A DNA stretch of 64,000 bases from Lysobacterales bacterium (GTDB lineage Bacteria; Pseudomonadota; Gammaproteobacteria; Xanthomonadales; SZUA-38), in the NCBI GenBank assembly GCA_028285525.1, contig JANQOZ010000027.1, forward strand, positions 186,001-250,000, given 5' to 3'. Shown one piece after another: positions 1 through 9,461 of the stretch. The notes beneath the pieces are model-generated. The model did no database searches. It worked only from the letters and a program-made list of their open reading frames with translations, and was not told the DNA's origin. The translations under genes were made by a program, and so were the position numbers. Each line of letters opens with the position of its first letter. Positions within the stretch are counted from its first letter, which is position 1.

Positions 1-384
1 TGACTGGCCCGCCTTGAGAGCCACCGTCAGCGCTGCCCTTTCAGCCGGGCTGTAAAGCGGGCTGTCGGCAAAAGTCCAAACCTCCCGCAGCTTCTCCTCG
101 CTCACCCCCAGCCGGTGCGCCGAAAATCCGGTGTGGGCCTGACAGTAGCGACAGCCGGCGGCGGAGCTGGTGACCAGCCCCACCAATCGCTTGAGCTCCT
201 GGCTCACCTTGCCCGGCGCGTAGATGGTCTGCACCAGCTTGAGGAACGCCTGCATCAAAGGCAGATTGTGCGCCATCAGCAGCCCATCATTCGGGCTGAA
301 GCCGAGCATCTGCTCAGCCGCCAGCAGATTTGAGCGAGCGGCATCATTCAGCGTTTCCATATCGGCGACCGGAAGGCGGGCCAT
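1..384 (-). CDS. Carboxymuconolactone decarboxylase / AhpD-like protein (3' end cut off)
   Basis: Reading the minus strand from ATG at 384 gives an open frame of 128 codons that runs off the left edge without a stop. It carries the AhpD-like active-site signature CRYCQAH (CxxC followed by His), in an all-helical context typical of the CMD/AhpD family. These proteins act either as peroxidase-type thiol reductants or as lactone decarboxylases in aromatic catabolism; which applies here cannot be told. Its start faces the divergent serine hydrolase at 504 across a 119-bp gap, so the two may share a promoter region. The frame is clean and the motif is clear, but the gene is partial. Family assignment is confident, role is not. 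Confidence 0.85.
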   Translation of the reverse strand, partial: MARLPVADMETLNDAARSNLLAAEQMLGFSPNDGLLMAHNLPLMQAFLKLVQTIYAPGKVSQELKRLVGLVTSSAAGCRYCQAHTGFSAHRLGVSEEKLREVWTFADSPLYSPAERAALTVALKAGQS

Positions 385-503
385 GGCTTGCTCCGTAAAA
401 TTTTGTGACCCCAACCATAGCTCAAAAATCGGTCAGCTTCCGGCGCTCGCGCCGCTGGTATGATCGGCGCCATGAGTCTGTTCGTCACGTTGTTTAGCGC
501 GCC

Positions 504-1691
504 ATGAAGAAGCTTGCGATCGCCGTCGGCGTGCTCCTGCTGGCAGCGGCTGTCGCCGCCGCAGCCAACTGGCGCTTTATGGAGCGGTACGTCAGCTATC
601 TGTGGCTCGGGGCTGATCCACTGACCACACCCGTCGAGTGGTTTGATCCGGTGGTTGCGCTGGATACGGGCGAACTGATCGAGCTACCCACCACCGACAG
701 GCCAACCATCCCGCCGCAGGCGCTGGAACAGGCGGCCGCCTACGCGCAGACCCAAAAATCGCTTGGGCTGCTGGTGGCCCGCCGCGGCATCATCGAATTC
801 GAACGTTACTGGGAAGGCTTCAAGCGCGACGACTGGTTCAATCCGCAGTCCATGTCCAAAACGGTGCTGGGGATGGCGGTGGGCGTCGCGGTAGACGAAG
901 GACTGATCAAATCAGTGGACGATCCGGTGGGGCGATATATCAGCGAGTGGGAGAACGACCCTCGCGGCGCCATCACGATCGAACACCTGCTGCAGATGTC
1001 GGGCGGCCTGGCCCAGATCTCCACCGACTACGCGCCGGTTCCCTGGTCGAAAGGGGTGTTACAGCATTTCGGCACCAACTTCGACTATTGGGCGCTGAAG
1101 CTGCCGCAGGTCGACCCGCCGGGCAGCCGCTGGGACTACAACAACAACGAAAGCAATCTCCTGGGCCTTGCGCTCGAGCGGGCCACGGGCATGAAATACC
1201 AGGACTTCCTGTCGCTGCGGCTCTGGCAGCCGATGGGGCTCGGTCCCGCCGCCATGTATCAGGACCAACCCGGCGGCCACGTGATGAAGTCTTGCTGCAT
1301 TCTGTCCCGCCCCATCGACTGGCTTTCCCTCGGGCAGCTTATGCTCAACCGGGGCCGCTGGAACGGCCAGCAGATTGTGCCGGAACCCTGGATCGATCGG
1401 ATGCTGACGCCCGCCTCAACAAGCGAGGGTTACGGGTACCAGATCTGGCTCGGCAACGGCAGCCTCTGGCATATCGGCAACCACCCGGGTCCCGATGTGT
1501 ACACCTGGTGGGGCTCAGAACCCTATGCCGCTGACGACATCTACGCGTTTGTCGGCCACGGGTATCAAAACGTCTGGGTGATCCCGTCACTCGAGCTGGT
1601 GATCGTCCGCGCCGCGCGCCAGTGGCCGCCACAAACCTGGGACGTCTCGCGAATTCCCAATCTGCTGATCAGAGCGCTTGCCGATACATAA
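504..1691 (+). CDS. Serine hydrolase, beta-lactamase (class C / esterase VIII) family
   Basis: A 395-residue exported PF00144-type hydrolase. Residues 1-21 form a hydrophobic signal segment. The catalytic SxxK tetrad is S116-M-S-K119, and the YxN element is Tyr212 in WDYNNNES. The third motif, normally KTG, appears as GHGYQ near residue 353, which is common in esterase- or amidase-type members. Expected substrates are esters or amides rather than beta-lactams. The sequence is closely related to the first half of the double-domain hydrolase at 18018, so the two are probably paralogues in one pathway. It ends immediately before a strong bidirectional terminator. Natural substrate unknown. Confidence 0.9.
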   Translation: MKKLAIAVGVLLLAAAVAAAANWRFMERYVSYLWLGADPLTTPVEWFDPVVALDTGELIELPTTDRPTIPPQALEQAAAYAQTQKSLGLLVARRGIIEFERYWEGFKRDDWFNPQSMSKTVLGMAVGVAVDEGLIKSVDDPVGRYISEWENDPRGAITIEHLLQMSGGLAQISTDYAPVPWSKGVLQHFGTNFDYWALKLPQVDPPGSRWDYNNNESNLLGLALERATGMKYQDFLSLRLWQPMGLGPAAMYQDQPGGHVMKSCCILSRPIDWLSLGQLMLNRGRWNGQQIVPEPWIDRMLTPASTSEGYGYQIWLGNGSLWHIGNHPGPDVYTWWGSEPYAADDIYAFVGHGYQNVWVIPSLELVIVRAARQWPPQTWDVSRIPNLLIRALADT

Positions 1692-1720
1692 AAAAACCCC
1701 GCGCGAGGCGGGGCTTTTTT
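1690..1720. terminator. Bidirectional rho-independent terminator
   Basis: CCCCGC (1697-1702) pairs with GCGGGG (1708-1713) around a 5-nt loop. The stem is flanked by six or more A residues on the left and six T residues on the right. It lies between the convergent serine hydrolase (+) and TonB receptor (-) genes and can serve both. Confidence 0.9.
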
Positions 1721-1741
1721 GGCCTGTACCGTAAGGTCCGG

Positions 1742-3967
1742 TCAGAAACGCTTGCGAAACGAAAGCTGCCAGAACTTCGGATCGTTGAGGTACGGGAAGC
1801 CCGCCAGCACCGAGACCACCTGAAGCCGATCGGTGCAGTTGTCGCACTCCAGCGTGAGCTGCCAGTTCGCCGGTTCGTTGGCCAGCGTCAGGCTGGCGTT
1901 CAGCAGCGTGTAGCCATCGACAAGACCGACGTCTTCGCCCGCGGTACCCACGTTGTGGTCACCGTAGTCGGTGACGCTGACGCTGGGGGTCAAGGTCAGA
2001 TTGCTGGTGATCGGCCAGTCATACCAGCCGCCGACCGTGAGCTGGTAGTCCGGGGCACGGACCGGGTCGGCGATGTTGCCGCGCGGATCGACGATGCCCT
2101 GAGCACAGAACTCGCCGGTGGTTTGGCAAGCCTGCTGCTGAGTAACAATCGACGGATCGAGGTTGCTGTACTCCGAGTCCAGGAGACCGCCGTTGGCAAA
2201 CAGCGTCAGGTTTTCCGTTGGGAGCCACAGCAGCTCCATCTCCAGGCCTTGCGTATCGAGGTCAGCGAAGTTCTGGGTGATGAACTCGATGGCGCCCGCG
2301 CTGTTGATGAAAGCTGACGGCAGCTGGAAGTCTTCGACGTCAGCCCGGAAAGCCGTCAGGTTAAAACGCAGCGAGTTGTCCATCCACTCGGACCGCATGC
2401 CGAGTTCGAAGTTAGTGACCTCCTCAGCGGTAAACGGCTGCAGCAGTTCGGCGGCCGTGCCGCGAGCGTTCCAGCCGCCGGACTTGAAGCCTGTGGTAAT
2501 GGAGCCGTACCACATGAAGTCTTCATTAACTTGATTCTCGATCGCGATACGAGGCGTGAACTGCGATTCGTTGAGCGTTCGGGGAACGCCGGCGGCTGCA
2601 AGATCCGCATTGGTGATGACCGCTGCGGAGGCGGGATTCCCGTTGTCCCGGATTCCGAGGTCCTTATCCTCTTCGGTAAAACGTGCGCCCAAAGTCAGGG
2701 TCCAGTCCTGAGCGAAGTTCCAGTCGACCTGACCGTAGACGGCCCAGGATTCGGTGGTGTTGTCCAGAATCCGGTCGTACTGAATCAGCGGAAAACCGCC
2801 CGGCAGAGCCACACCGATAACGCCGAGATTGAAAATCTGCGCGTAGTCGGTCTCGTTGTCTTCGTCGAAGTAGAACAGGCCGGCGACATAGTCGAACTTA
2901 CCGTCATCGGTTGAGCCGGACAGCTTGAACTCCTGGGTGAACTGGTCGTGGCTGCCCTCGTTGGCGATCGTAAAGCCACCGGAGGTGAACGGCCCCTCGA
3001 AGAAGTCCAGCAGAAAATCCTGGTCCAGCGAGAGATAGCTGGTCAGGATTTCCACGTCACCGAAGCGCGTGGGAAAACCCAGATTTGAGGTGAAGTGAAT
3101 CGAGTCGGTCTGGTTGCCCAGGGGCAGGTTGCCCTTGTTGCCAACCACCAGGTCGCGGACCGGTGAGCCGGCTTCGGTCAGGCCCGTGCGGGTGAAGCGA
3201 TCACCGCCGGACTCGAAGTTGAACATGTTGGCATGTTCGTTATCGATGTAGGTCAGAGACGCGTTCCAGCTGAGCTGATCGTTGATGTCCCAGATCCAGT
3301 GGGCGCGAACGCCTTTGTTGTCCTCAAAGTTGAGGTCCTGCTCGCCGGTGGTCAGGTTGTCGACAAAACCGTCGTCCTCAACGTAGTAGGCGGACAGCTT
3401 CAGCCGGAAGTTTTCAGACGCGGGCAGATCGACCGAGCCGCGGGCGATCAGCTTACCGAAGGCGCCGAAGCCGATTTCGGCGTTGCCGCCAAACTCCTCG
3501 GCCGGATCGCGCAGGATCATTCGCACGGCACCGCCGGTGGTGTTGCGGCCAAACAGCGAGCCCTGGGGCCCGCGAAGGACCTCAACGCGATCGATGTCAA
3601 ACAGCGCGTAGTTGTTGCCGTTCTGGCGCTGGATAAAGAAATCGTCGATGTAGGTGCCGACCGGCGGGTCGAAGGTGGCGATCGACTCCGTGTTGTTCAG
3701 ACCTCGAAGCGAATACACGTTGGCCGTCCCCAGACCCGTGTTGTTCTGCGCGATAAAGTTCGGCACCAGCCGCGCGATGTCCATCGTCTCGGTGACCGCC
3801 ATGCGTTCCATGGTCTCACTGGTGAAGGCAGAGACCGCCACAGGAATATCCTGCACGCTTTCGGACCGGCGCTGAGCGGTTACCAGCACCTCCTCGATCG
3901 ATTGTCCGTACAGGGGGAAGCTCAGGCAGCCTGCGATAGCAGTAGCCAAAATCTGTTTCTTATTCAT
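1742..3967 (-). CDS. TonB-dependent outer-membrane receptor
   Basis: A 741-residue receptor for active uptake across the outer membrane. It starts with a signal peptide (about residues 1-21), followed by a TonB-box-like EEVLVTAQRR. The plug domain (about 35-150) contains VEVLRGPQGSLFGRNTTGG, typical of the family. A beta-barrel follows and ends in an aromatic C-terminus (LSFRKRF). The length is normal for siderophore-independent receptors of the IroN/FyuA-like and sphingomonad catabolic type. It is divergent from the MFS transporter gene at 4090, and the shared intergenic region holds the GCTATA-type element seen elsewhere in the island. This points to outer- and inner-membrane uptake of the same compound. 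Ligand unknown. Confidence 0.95.
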   Translation of the reverse strand: MNKKQILATAIAGCLSFPLYGQSIEEVLVTAQRRSESVQDIPVAVSAFTSETMERMAVTETMDIARLVPNFIAQNNTGLGTANVYSLRGLNNTESIATFDPPVGTYIDDFFIQRQNGNNYALFDIDRVEVLRGPQGSLFGRNTTGGAVRMILRDPAEEFGGNAEIGFGAFGKLIARGSVDLPASENFRLKLSAYYVEDDGFVDNLTTGEQDLNFEDNKGVRAHWIWDINDQLSWNASLTYIDNEHANMFNFESGGDRFTRTGLTEAGSPVRDLVVGNKGNLPLGNQTDSIHFTSNLGFPTRFGDVEILTSYLSLDQDFLLDFFEGPFTSGGFTIANEGSHDQFTQEFKLSGSTDDGKFDYVAGLFYFDEDNETDYAQIFNLGVIGVALPGGFPLIQYDRILDNTTESWAVYGQVDWNFAQDWTLTLGARFTEEDKDLGIRDNGNPASAAVITNADLAAAGVPRTLNESQFTPRIAIENQVNEDFMWYGSITTGFKSGGWNARGTAAELLQPFTAEEVTNFELGMRSEWMDNSLRFNLTAFRADVEDFQLPSAFINSAGAIEFITQNFADLDTQGLEMELLWLPTENLTLFANGGLLDSEYSNLDPSIVTQQQACQTTGEFCAQGIVDPRGNIADPVRAPDYQLTVGGWYDWPITSNLTLTPSVSVTDYGDHNVGTAGEDVGLVDGYTLLNASLTLANEPANWQLTLECDNCTDRLQVVSVLAGFPYLNDPKFWQLSFRKRF

Positions 3968-4014
3968 AGGTTTACATCGGCCCTGGATGATTGGAGGGTT
4001 GGTCAGCGGAGCTG

Positions 4015-4060
4015 ACGATCTGCTATACGAACATAAGATCTAAGTAAATCCAAGTAAACT
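4015..4060. promoter_or_regulatory. Divergent control region with GCTATA-type element and AAGTAAA direct repeats
   Basis: Between the TonB receptor (-) and MFS gene (+), CGATCTGCTATACGA matches the island-wide element (compare CGATTTGCTATAGCA at 16910). It sits in an inverted repeat GATCT (4017-4021) / AGATC (4036-4040). Two AAGTAAA copies follow at 4042-4048 and 4052-4058, ten bases apart, i.e. on one face of the helix. Operator function is inferred from recurrence. Confidence 0.5.
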
Positions 4061-4089
4061 GATGGCCTGATTAACCGCCGGGCCAAGAC

Positions 4090-5451
4090 ATGACCACCCG
4101 TTCCGCCGACGAAGCGGCGTCAATACACGCGCCAATCGACGACGCCTATCCGTCCTCCGGCTATGCCTGGTACGTCGTCAGCGTGCTGACGCTGGCGTAC
4201 GTCATCTCGTTTATTGACCGCCAGATCCTCGCGCTGCTCGTCGGGCCGATCAAAGCCGACCTCGGCTTGACCGACACGCAGATGAGCCTGCTGATGGGGC
4301 TGGCGTTCGGCGTGTTCTACACCCTGATGGGCATACCGCTGGGTCGGCTGGCCGACCGCGCCAGCCGCCGTGCGCTGATCGCTGCCGGCATCACGGTATG
4401 GAGCCTGATGACGGCGGCGTGCGGCCTCGCGCGGGGCTACGTGCAGCTGTTTGTGGCGCGGGTCGGCGTCGGGGTGGGCGAAGCGTCGCTGTCGCCGAGC
4501 GCGCTGTCGCTGATCTCCGACTATTTCCCGCAGCACAAACGTGGTCGGGCCATCGGCCTGTATCAGATGGGCATCTCAGTCGGGGCCGGCATGGCGATGA
4601 TTCTCGGCGGTGCCGTCATCGGCTTCGCGTCAGCCGGAGGTGACACGGTGCTGCCCCTGGTCGGCACGGTAAAGCCCTGGCAGCTCGTGTTCATGCTGGT
4701 GGGGCTGCCCGGACTCGGCGTTGCCCTGCTGATGGCCACCGTTCGTGAACCGCGGCGCCGCGGCATGCTGAAAGGCGGGCCTGACAAGCTGCCGCTCAGA
4801 TTTGTCGTGAACTACCTGCTGGAACGCAAGCGGGTCTTCGGTCTGCTGTTTATCGGCATGTCGGTCGTGACGATCGTGGGATACGCCTACTTCTCCTGGG
4901 TCCCCACCATGTTTATCCGGACCTTCGGCTGGTCCATCGGCCAGGTCGGCTACGCCTACGGGATTCTGCTGCTGATCACAGGCCCCCTTGGGGTCAACGC
5001 CGCCGGCTGGCTGGCGGACTACCTGTACCAGAAAGGTTACCCCGACGCCCATCTGCGCACCGTGCTGACCGGCGTGCTCATCACCCTGGTCTCAGCGCCG
5101 TTCATGCCGCTTATGCCCACCGCCACAAGCGCGCTGATCATGCTGGTGCCGGCCAGCATCGGACCGGCGATGGCCACAGCGACCGGCGCCTCTGCGCTGA
5201 TGATGATCACGCCAAATCAAATGCGCGGCCAGACGTCAGCCGTCTACCTGTTTGTGATTTCTATCCTCGGGCTCACGGTGGGCCCAACGGCGGTGGCGCT
5301 GCTGACCGATTATGTTTATCGGGATGAAGCGGCGCTGCGCTATTCGATCGCTTGGGTCTCCGGCATCGGCGCGGTGTTTTCCACCGTCGTCCTGTTTAGT
5401 AACTTAAGGCCCTACCGCGACGCCGTCGCGGAATCAGACAGCTGGCAGTAA
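4090..5451 (+). CDS. MFS transporter, Spinster-like / sugar-acid-type
   Basis: A 453-residue inner-membrane carrier with about 12 hydrophobic segments. It has the MFS loop 2-3 motif GRLADRASRR (about residue 84) and an early FIDRQILALL element typical of Spinster-type and related anion transporters. The role is proton-coupled solute uptake or export. It is divergent from the TonB receptor and only 25 bp upstream of methyltransferase 1, so it is probably co-transcribed with that pair (4090-6924). Family is sure; substrate and direction are not. Confidence 0.92.
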   Translation: MTTRSADEAASIHAPIDDAYPSSGYAWYVVSVLTLAYVISFIDRQILALLVGPIKADLGLTDTQMSLLMGLAFGVFYTLMGIPLGRLADRASRRALIAAGITVWSLMTAACGLARGYVQLFVARVGVGVGEASLSPSALSLISDYFPQHKRGRAIGLYQMGISVGAGMAMILGGAVIGFASAGGDTVLPLVGTVKPWQLVFMLVGLPGLGVALLMATVREPRRRGMLKGGPDKLPLRFVVNYLLERKRVFGLLFIGMSVVTIVGYAYFSWVPTMFIRTFGWSIGQVGYAYGILLLITGPLGVNAAGWLADYLYQKGYPDAHLRTVLTGVLITLVSAPFMPLMPTATSALIMLVPASIGPAMATATGASALMMITPNQMRGQTSAVYLFVISILGLTVGPTAVALLTDYVYRDEAALRYSIAWVSGIGAVFSTVVLFSNLRPYRDAVAESDSWQ

Positions 5452-5476
5452 GCCGAGTCTTCTACGGAGTAACCAC

Positions 5477-6586
5477 GTGTACCAACCGCAAGCGACTCAC
5501 GATGAACAGGCCCGGCAGGATTTTGTCAGCGCCTTCCGCTCACACCTGGCACGACGCATCCAGCCGGCTACCGCGCGCATTTATGAGCAGCAGCTGAAGC
5601 CCGATTTTGTCGCTCGCCACGGCCGCGAACCCGAGTCCATCGACGAGGTGAAGGCCATCATGGATCCAGATCCGGGATACCGGCTTTGGAGTGCGCTGCA
5701 GCGGCGCAGTCAGGAGATGATGTGGGAATCGATCGCGGCTCCGGCGGTGCGCCAGCGGGACGAGCTGATCACGCACTTCCGCAGCCTGTCAGGCGGCGCC
5801 GGAGGGTCGCTGGAGCTCGATCCGACGCTGGAGATTCCGGCCTATCACAGCACCGTGGACATTCACCTTCAGCCAGGCGGCTACTACAGCGATACGTGTC
5901 CCGACGACGTCACGGCCGGCGTGCTCTATGAGACCAGCCTACCCATTTATATCGGGGGCGCCCTGGGTCCCGACAGTGACCGGCTGGGCAGCATGCTGAT
6001 CGAGACCGCCAGGCAGGAGATACCGAATCTCAGCCCGCGGCGGATACTGGATATGGGCTGTGCCGTCGGCAACAGCACGCTGCCGTGGGCCGAGGCGTTT
6101 CCGGACGCCGAGGTGTTTGCCATCGACGTTGCCGCGCCCTGCCTGCGTTACGGCCACCTGCGAGCAGAGGAGAAAGGGCAGCGGGTGCACTTTCGACAGC
6201 AGAACGCCGAACGCACAGGTTTCCCCGACCAGCATTTCGACCTGATCGTGTCACACATCATGCTGCACGAAACCTCGAGCCCGGCCATCGACAACATCAT
6301 GGCCGAGTGTCATCGGCTGCTGAGGCCCGGCGGATTCATGATGCATATGGAAATCCCGCGCGGCGTCGGCCCGTTCGATCAGTTTATGTCGACCTGGGAG
6401 ACCTACAACAACAATGAATACTTTGCGCGGCGCATCACGCACATCGATCTCCCGGCCAGGGCGATTGCCGGCGGCTTTGCGCGAGATCGCGTGAAGCTGA
6501 CCGCGCACGACGGTGGCTTCAGCAAAGCCCAGCGCAACTACACCGAGCGGCCGCTGGCCTGGCCGATCCTCATGGGGCAGGCGTGA
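5477..6586 (+). CDS. Class I SAM-dependent methyltransferase (copy 1 of a three-copy family)
   Basis: 369 residues, GTG start at 5477 with GGAG six bases upstream. The N-terminal 180 residues form a helical region with GREP (about 54) and a VDIH...GGYY motif (about 126-135). A Rossmann SAM domain follows: motif I ILDMGCAVGNS near residue 191, acidic AIDVAAP, and FDLIVSHIMLHE near 254-263. It is clearly homologous to the proteins at 13675 and 22206, which share the N-terminal motifs, the D-(I/F)-H-x3-GG motif and the LHE element. Its stop overlaps the start of a small partner gene. The long N-terminal region presumably shapes the acceptor site. Acceptor unknown; it could be a small molecule of the island's pathway. 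Confidence 0.9.
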   Translation: MYQPQATHDEQARQDFVSAFRSHLARRIQPATARIYEQQLKPDFVARHGREPESIDEVKAIMDPDPGYRLWSALQRRSQEMMWESIAAPAVRQRDELITHFRSLSGGAGGSLELDPTLEIPAYHSTVDIHLQPGGYYSDTCPDDVTAGVLYETSLPIYIGGALGPDSDRLGSMLIETARQEIPNLSPRRILDMGCAVGNSTLPWAEAFPDAEVFAIDVAAPCLRYGHLRAEEKGQRVHFRQQNAERTGFPDQHFDLIVSHIMLHETSSPAIDNIMAECHRLLRPGGFMMHMEIPRGVGPFDQFMSTWETYNNNEYFARRITHIDLPARAIAGGFARDRVKLTAHDGGFSKAQRNYTERPLAWPILMGQA

Positions 6587-6924
6587 TGGATACCCTGCCG
6601 CTCAGCCCCAAGGGTATCCAGCCTCGTTACTTTGACGACCCCGCCACCGACCAGCTGCTCGGTCTGGTGATGTCGCTGGCAAGTGAACTGTCGGTCACGC
6701 GTGATCGCCTCGATGCACTCGAGCGAATGCTCGCCTCGCAGGGGCAGATCGACCGGGAGGCGCTCGACGCTTTCCGGCCCGATCAAGCAGCGAGCGAGGA
6801 ACGTCGCCAGGCGCGAGTAGATTTCATGGCCCGCATCATGGTGTCCATCGAAGCAGCCCTGGACAACTCGGCCCGGACCGACAACCCGATCACTGAAGAA
6901 GAGGTTTATCGGAATCTGGATTAG
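6586..6924 (+). CDS. Small helical partner protein of methyltransferase 1
   Basis: About 112 residues. The ATG at 6586 overlaps the methyltransferase stop in TGATG, with an alternative GTG at 6583, so the pair is translationally coupled. Predicted mainly helical and highly charged. It shares a family pattern with the proteins at 14889 and 21967: FDDP/YDDP near the start, D(Q/K) helix, (R/K)DR...LE, a PD-x-A turn, then R-x2-F-x2-R. Copies 1 and 2 are similar throughout; copy 3 lacks the first 15 residues. No catalytic motif is visible. Constant pairing with one methyltransferase family suggests an obligate subunit. I do not recognise a named family. Confidence 0.85.
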   Translation: MDTLPLSPKGIQPRYFDDPATDQLLGLVMSLASELSVTRDRLDALERMLASQGQIDREALDAFRPDQAASEERRQARVDFMARIMVSIEAALDNSARTDNPITEEEVYRNLD

Positions 6925-6932
6925 CCGGCTGC

Positions 6933-6952
6933 CTGATCACATTTTTGATCAG
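6933..6952. terminator. Stem-loop after methyltransferase 1 operon
   Basis: CTGATCA (6933-6939) and TGATCAG (6946-6952) form a perfect 7-bp stem with loop CATTTT, nine bases after the stop of the partner gene. There is no T-tract, so termination is only possible. Confidence 0.4.
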
Positions 6953-7267
6953 TCGACCTTCAAAACCCCCTCAAGATTCGCTGACTCCTGCCGATACCTG
7001 TTTCGCTACGCCAGACGTTGTTCGGGAAGGCAGACCCGATTGACACCCCCCAGCGCGGGCCATGGACCGGCCGATAAGCGGACTTTTGCTACCGCTCATC
7101 GGAATTGAGAAATTGGTCACAGATCGATTCTCCCCGCCGGCGTAGAACACACACATTGGGAGAGGTGTCGGCGCGTTTTAGTCAACGTACCCACCTTTAG
7201 TTGTAACGAAAGTTGTGACGTCCAGCGCGATTGCAGGCGCAGTTCGCTGGGAGGAAGGTTTTCACGC
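6953..7267. other. Intergenic leader of the DUF1631 gene with a stem-loop
   Basis: No gene is supported in this gap of about 315 bp. It contains an imperfect 11-bp inverted repeat, CCGATAAGCGG (7071-7081) / CCGCTCATCGG (7092-7102), with a 10-base loop. AT-richer sequence follows (7170-7215), which probably contains the promoter. A GGGAGGAAGG ribosome site (7250-7259) precedes the ATG at 7268. Confidence 0.45.
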
Positions 7268-9457
7268 ATGGTCGGCGTAAAGCGACACTATGCGGTCGAG
7301 GCTTTGTCGGGGGTCCATCCGGCATACCGCGACTGCGCGCGTTTTGTTCTCGAGTATCTGGACCAGAAGGTTCCGGGCGTCTTTGCGGACACCTGCGACC
7401 GGCTGTTCGAGATGGCTTCTGAGGCGCGCAGTGACGTCGAGCAAAGCCGTTATTTTGAAGGCAAGCGTGAGATCGAGCAGCGCAAGAGCCGGCTCGCCCA
7501 TCTCTATGTGGAGCGCGTCGACGCGTCGCTGAAAGATTTTTTCAGCCATCGACGCAAGTCGACCGCGGAAGACAACTTCGCCGCATTTAAAGAGGATGAC
7601 CTGCGCATCCTGGATGATCGGGACCTCACCGTTACCCTGGCCATCGACTCGATCGTCGAAACGGCCGATATTCGTTTTACCCGCGAGCTCTACGGCCTGG
7701 GCGTTCGGATCGGCAGCATCTTCGAGACGAGCCCTATCCCCAACGACCTGAACCCGCTGGCGCCGCGCGCGTTGTGCGAAGCGTTTCGCGACGCGTTGCT
7801 GGGGCTGGAGTCCGAGGTTGAGGTCCACCAGGCGCTGTTTAAGTCGTTCGAAAAGAACGTCGTTCGTAACCTGGACGAAATCTATGGCGCCCTGAATCAG
7901 ATCCTGGTTGAGGCCGGCGTCATTCCGGACCTGAAAACGCTGCGTCGTAAGGAAAAGGTGCGGCGTCCGGTGCCGGTTCCGAACCCCGAGCAGGATCAGC
8001 GCGACACCTCTGACGTGGTGATCGACGCGGCCGCCGCCATCGAGCGGCGGCTCATGGAGCAGGTGCGCAAGCTGATTTCCCAGCAGCGCCCTGCGAGCTG
8101 GTCCGCCGGTCAGGCCGCCGCGCCACCGATCCCGACCAACACCGTCATGGAGGTGCTGTCCAGCCTGCAGAGTGAGCTGGCGAGCGGCGGCGCAGCCCGG
8201 GACGTTGGGGCTGACGACATTAAGTCGCAGCTCATGGAGGTCGCGCAACGCGAAGGCGGTCGCGCGCTCGGTCCCGGCGACGAAAACACCGTGGACATGG
8301 TCGGCATGATGTTCGACTTCGTCCGCGCCGACCGACAGCTGCCGGCACAGTTTCAGCAGGCGCTGCATCGGCTGCAGGTGCCGTTTCTGCGTGCCGCCCT
8401 CAAGAATCCGGAAGCGGTACTGGCGCCCAAGGCACCGGCCCGCGAACTGCTGGAGGTGCTGGGCCAGCTCGGTATGGGGTGGACCACCCAGACCGACCGG
8501 AAAGGCGAAACGCTCGGCCGCGTCAACGCGGCGGTGGAAAAGGTCATCAGCGAGTACTGGGACGATCAGCAGGTCCTGGAGAAGCTCCGCGACGACCTGA
8601 AGAGCTTTCATACCCGTCAGCAGACGCTGGCCGAAAAGCGCGCCGAGCGCGTTCGGCAGCAGGTCAAGGGCAAAGAGCAGCTGCAGTTTGCGCGGCAGAA
8701 CGTGGCGCGCCTGCTGCAGCGTCGGGTCCGCAACAAGCCGGTGCCTCAGCTCGTTAGCAACCTGCTCAACCGCGCCTGGGCTCACGTGATGGTCCTGACT
8801 GTGCTCCGCCATGGCATGCAGTCGGAGCAGTGGCGCCGGGTGGTCGCCACCGCCGACGAGCTGATCTGGAGCGTCACGTTCGACAAGAGCGAAAAAGCCG
8901 TTAAGCGTCTGCGCACCCGAATCCCCGTGCTTGCCAAAGCGCTGCGCAGCGGACTCAAGCAGGTGGGCTATCAGGACGCAGAAATCCAGAAGGTGCTGAT
9001 CAACCTGAAGCAGCTCTACGTCAGCATGATTCGCGAATCCGGCAGCGACAAGATTGTGATCGAGGCGGACGAGACCGGCCTGACGATCCGCGGGGAAAAT
9101 ATCGTCGAGCAGGCCGTGCTGGACGAGACGCCGGTGGCGGCCTCCGAAGGCGAGCTGACCGAATTCTTCGACACGGTCCGGAACTGGAATACCGGCCAGT
9201 GGGTGCTGTTTAAGCGCGATGAAAACGAGCCGATGCGCGCGAAGCTCTCGTGGATCAGCCCGATCACCGGCCACTATCTCTTTGTCGACCAGCGCGGCGT
9301 CAAGGCGGCGGAAAAGTCGCTGCAGGAGCTGGCGGAAGATCTGCTTGCAGAGCGCCTGGAGCTTATGGACGAAAGCAGCCTGGTCACCCGCGCCATGCAC
9401 TCCATCGCCAGCAACCTCGGCGGCAAGAACAAGCCCGAAGGCGCGCCCCTGCACTGA
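7268..9457 (+). CDS. DUF1631 family protein
   Basis: 729 residues; the start is fixed by GGAGGAAGG eight bases upstream. It matches my knowledge of the DUF1631 family of proteobacteria: an N-terminal helical region with QSRYFEGKREIEQRK near residue 60, a long helical middle, and a C-terminal PilZ-like barrel containing GQWVLFKRDE and KLSWISPITGHYLFVDQRG (about 640-680). No enzyme motif is visible. Annotations as a thymidine phosphorylase seen for some relatives are not supported here. It is cytoplasmic, monocistronic (own leader, own terminator) and probably housekeeping in origin, although it lies inside the catabolic island. The C-terminal barrel makes a nucleotide-signalling role thinkable, but the RxxxR of c-di-GMP PilZ domains was not seen. 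Confidence 0.88.
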   Translation: MVGVKRHYAVEALSGVHPAYRDCARFVLEYLDQKVPGVFADTCDRLFEMASEARSDVEQSRYFEGKREIEQRKSRLAHLYVERVDASLKDFFSHRRKSTAEDNFAAFKEDDLRILDDRDLTVTLAIDSIVETADIRFTRELYGLGVRIGSIFETSPIPNDLNPLAPRALCEAFRDALLGLESEVEVHQALFKSFEKNVVRNLDEIYGALNQILVEAGVIPDLKTLRRKEKVRRPVPVPNPEQDQRDTSDVVIDAAAAIERRLMEQVRKLISQQRPASWSAGQAAAPPIPTNTVMEVLSSLQSELASGGAARDVGADDIKSQLMEVAQREGGRALGPGDENTVDMVGMMFDFVRADRQLPAQFQQALHRLQVPFLRAALKNPEAVLAPKAPARELLEVLGQLGMGWTTQTDRKGETLGRVNAAVEKVISEYWDDQQVLEKLRDDLKSFHTRQQTLAEKRAERVRQQVKGKEQLQFARQNVARLLQRRVRNKPVPQLVSNLLNRAWAHVMVLTVLRHGMQSEQWRRVVATADELIWSVTFDKSEKAVKRLRTRIPVLAKALRSGLKQVGYQDAEIQKVLINLKQLYVSMIRESGSDKIVIEADETGLTIRGENIVEQAVLDETPVAASEGELTEFFDTVRNWNTGQWVLFKRDENEPMRAKLSWISPITGHYLFVDQRGVKAAEKSLQELAEDLLAERLELMDESSLVTRAMHSIASNLGGKNKPEGAPLH

Positions 9458-9461
9458 TCCG

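Noticed and set aside
504-1691. Beta-lactam resistance gene
   Set aside because: The SxxK and YxN motifs fit the broad serine hydrolase family; the third motif is esterase-like and paralogues sit in the same catabolic island.
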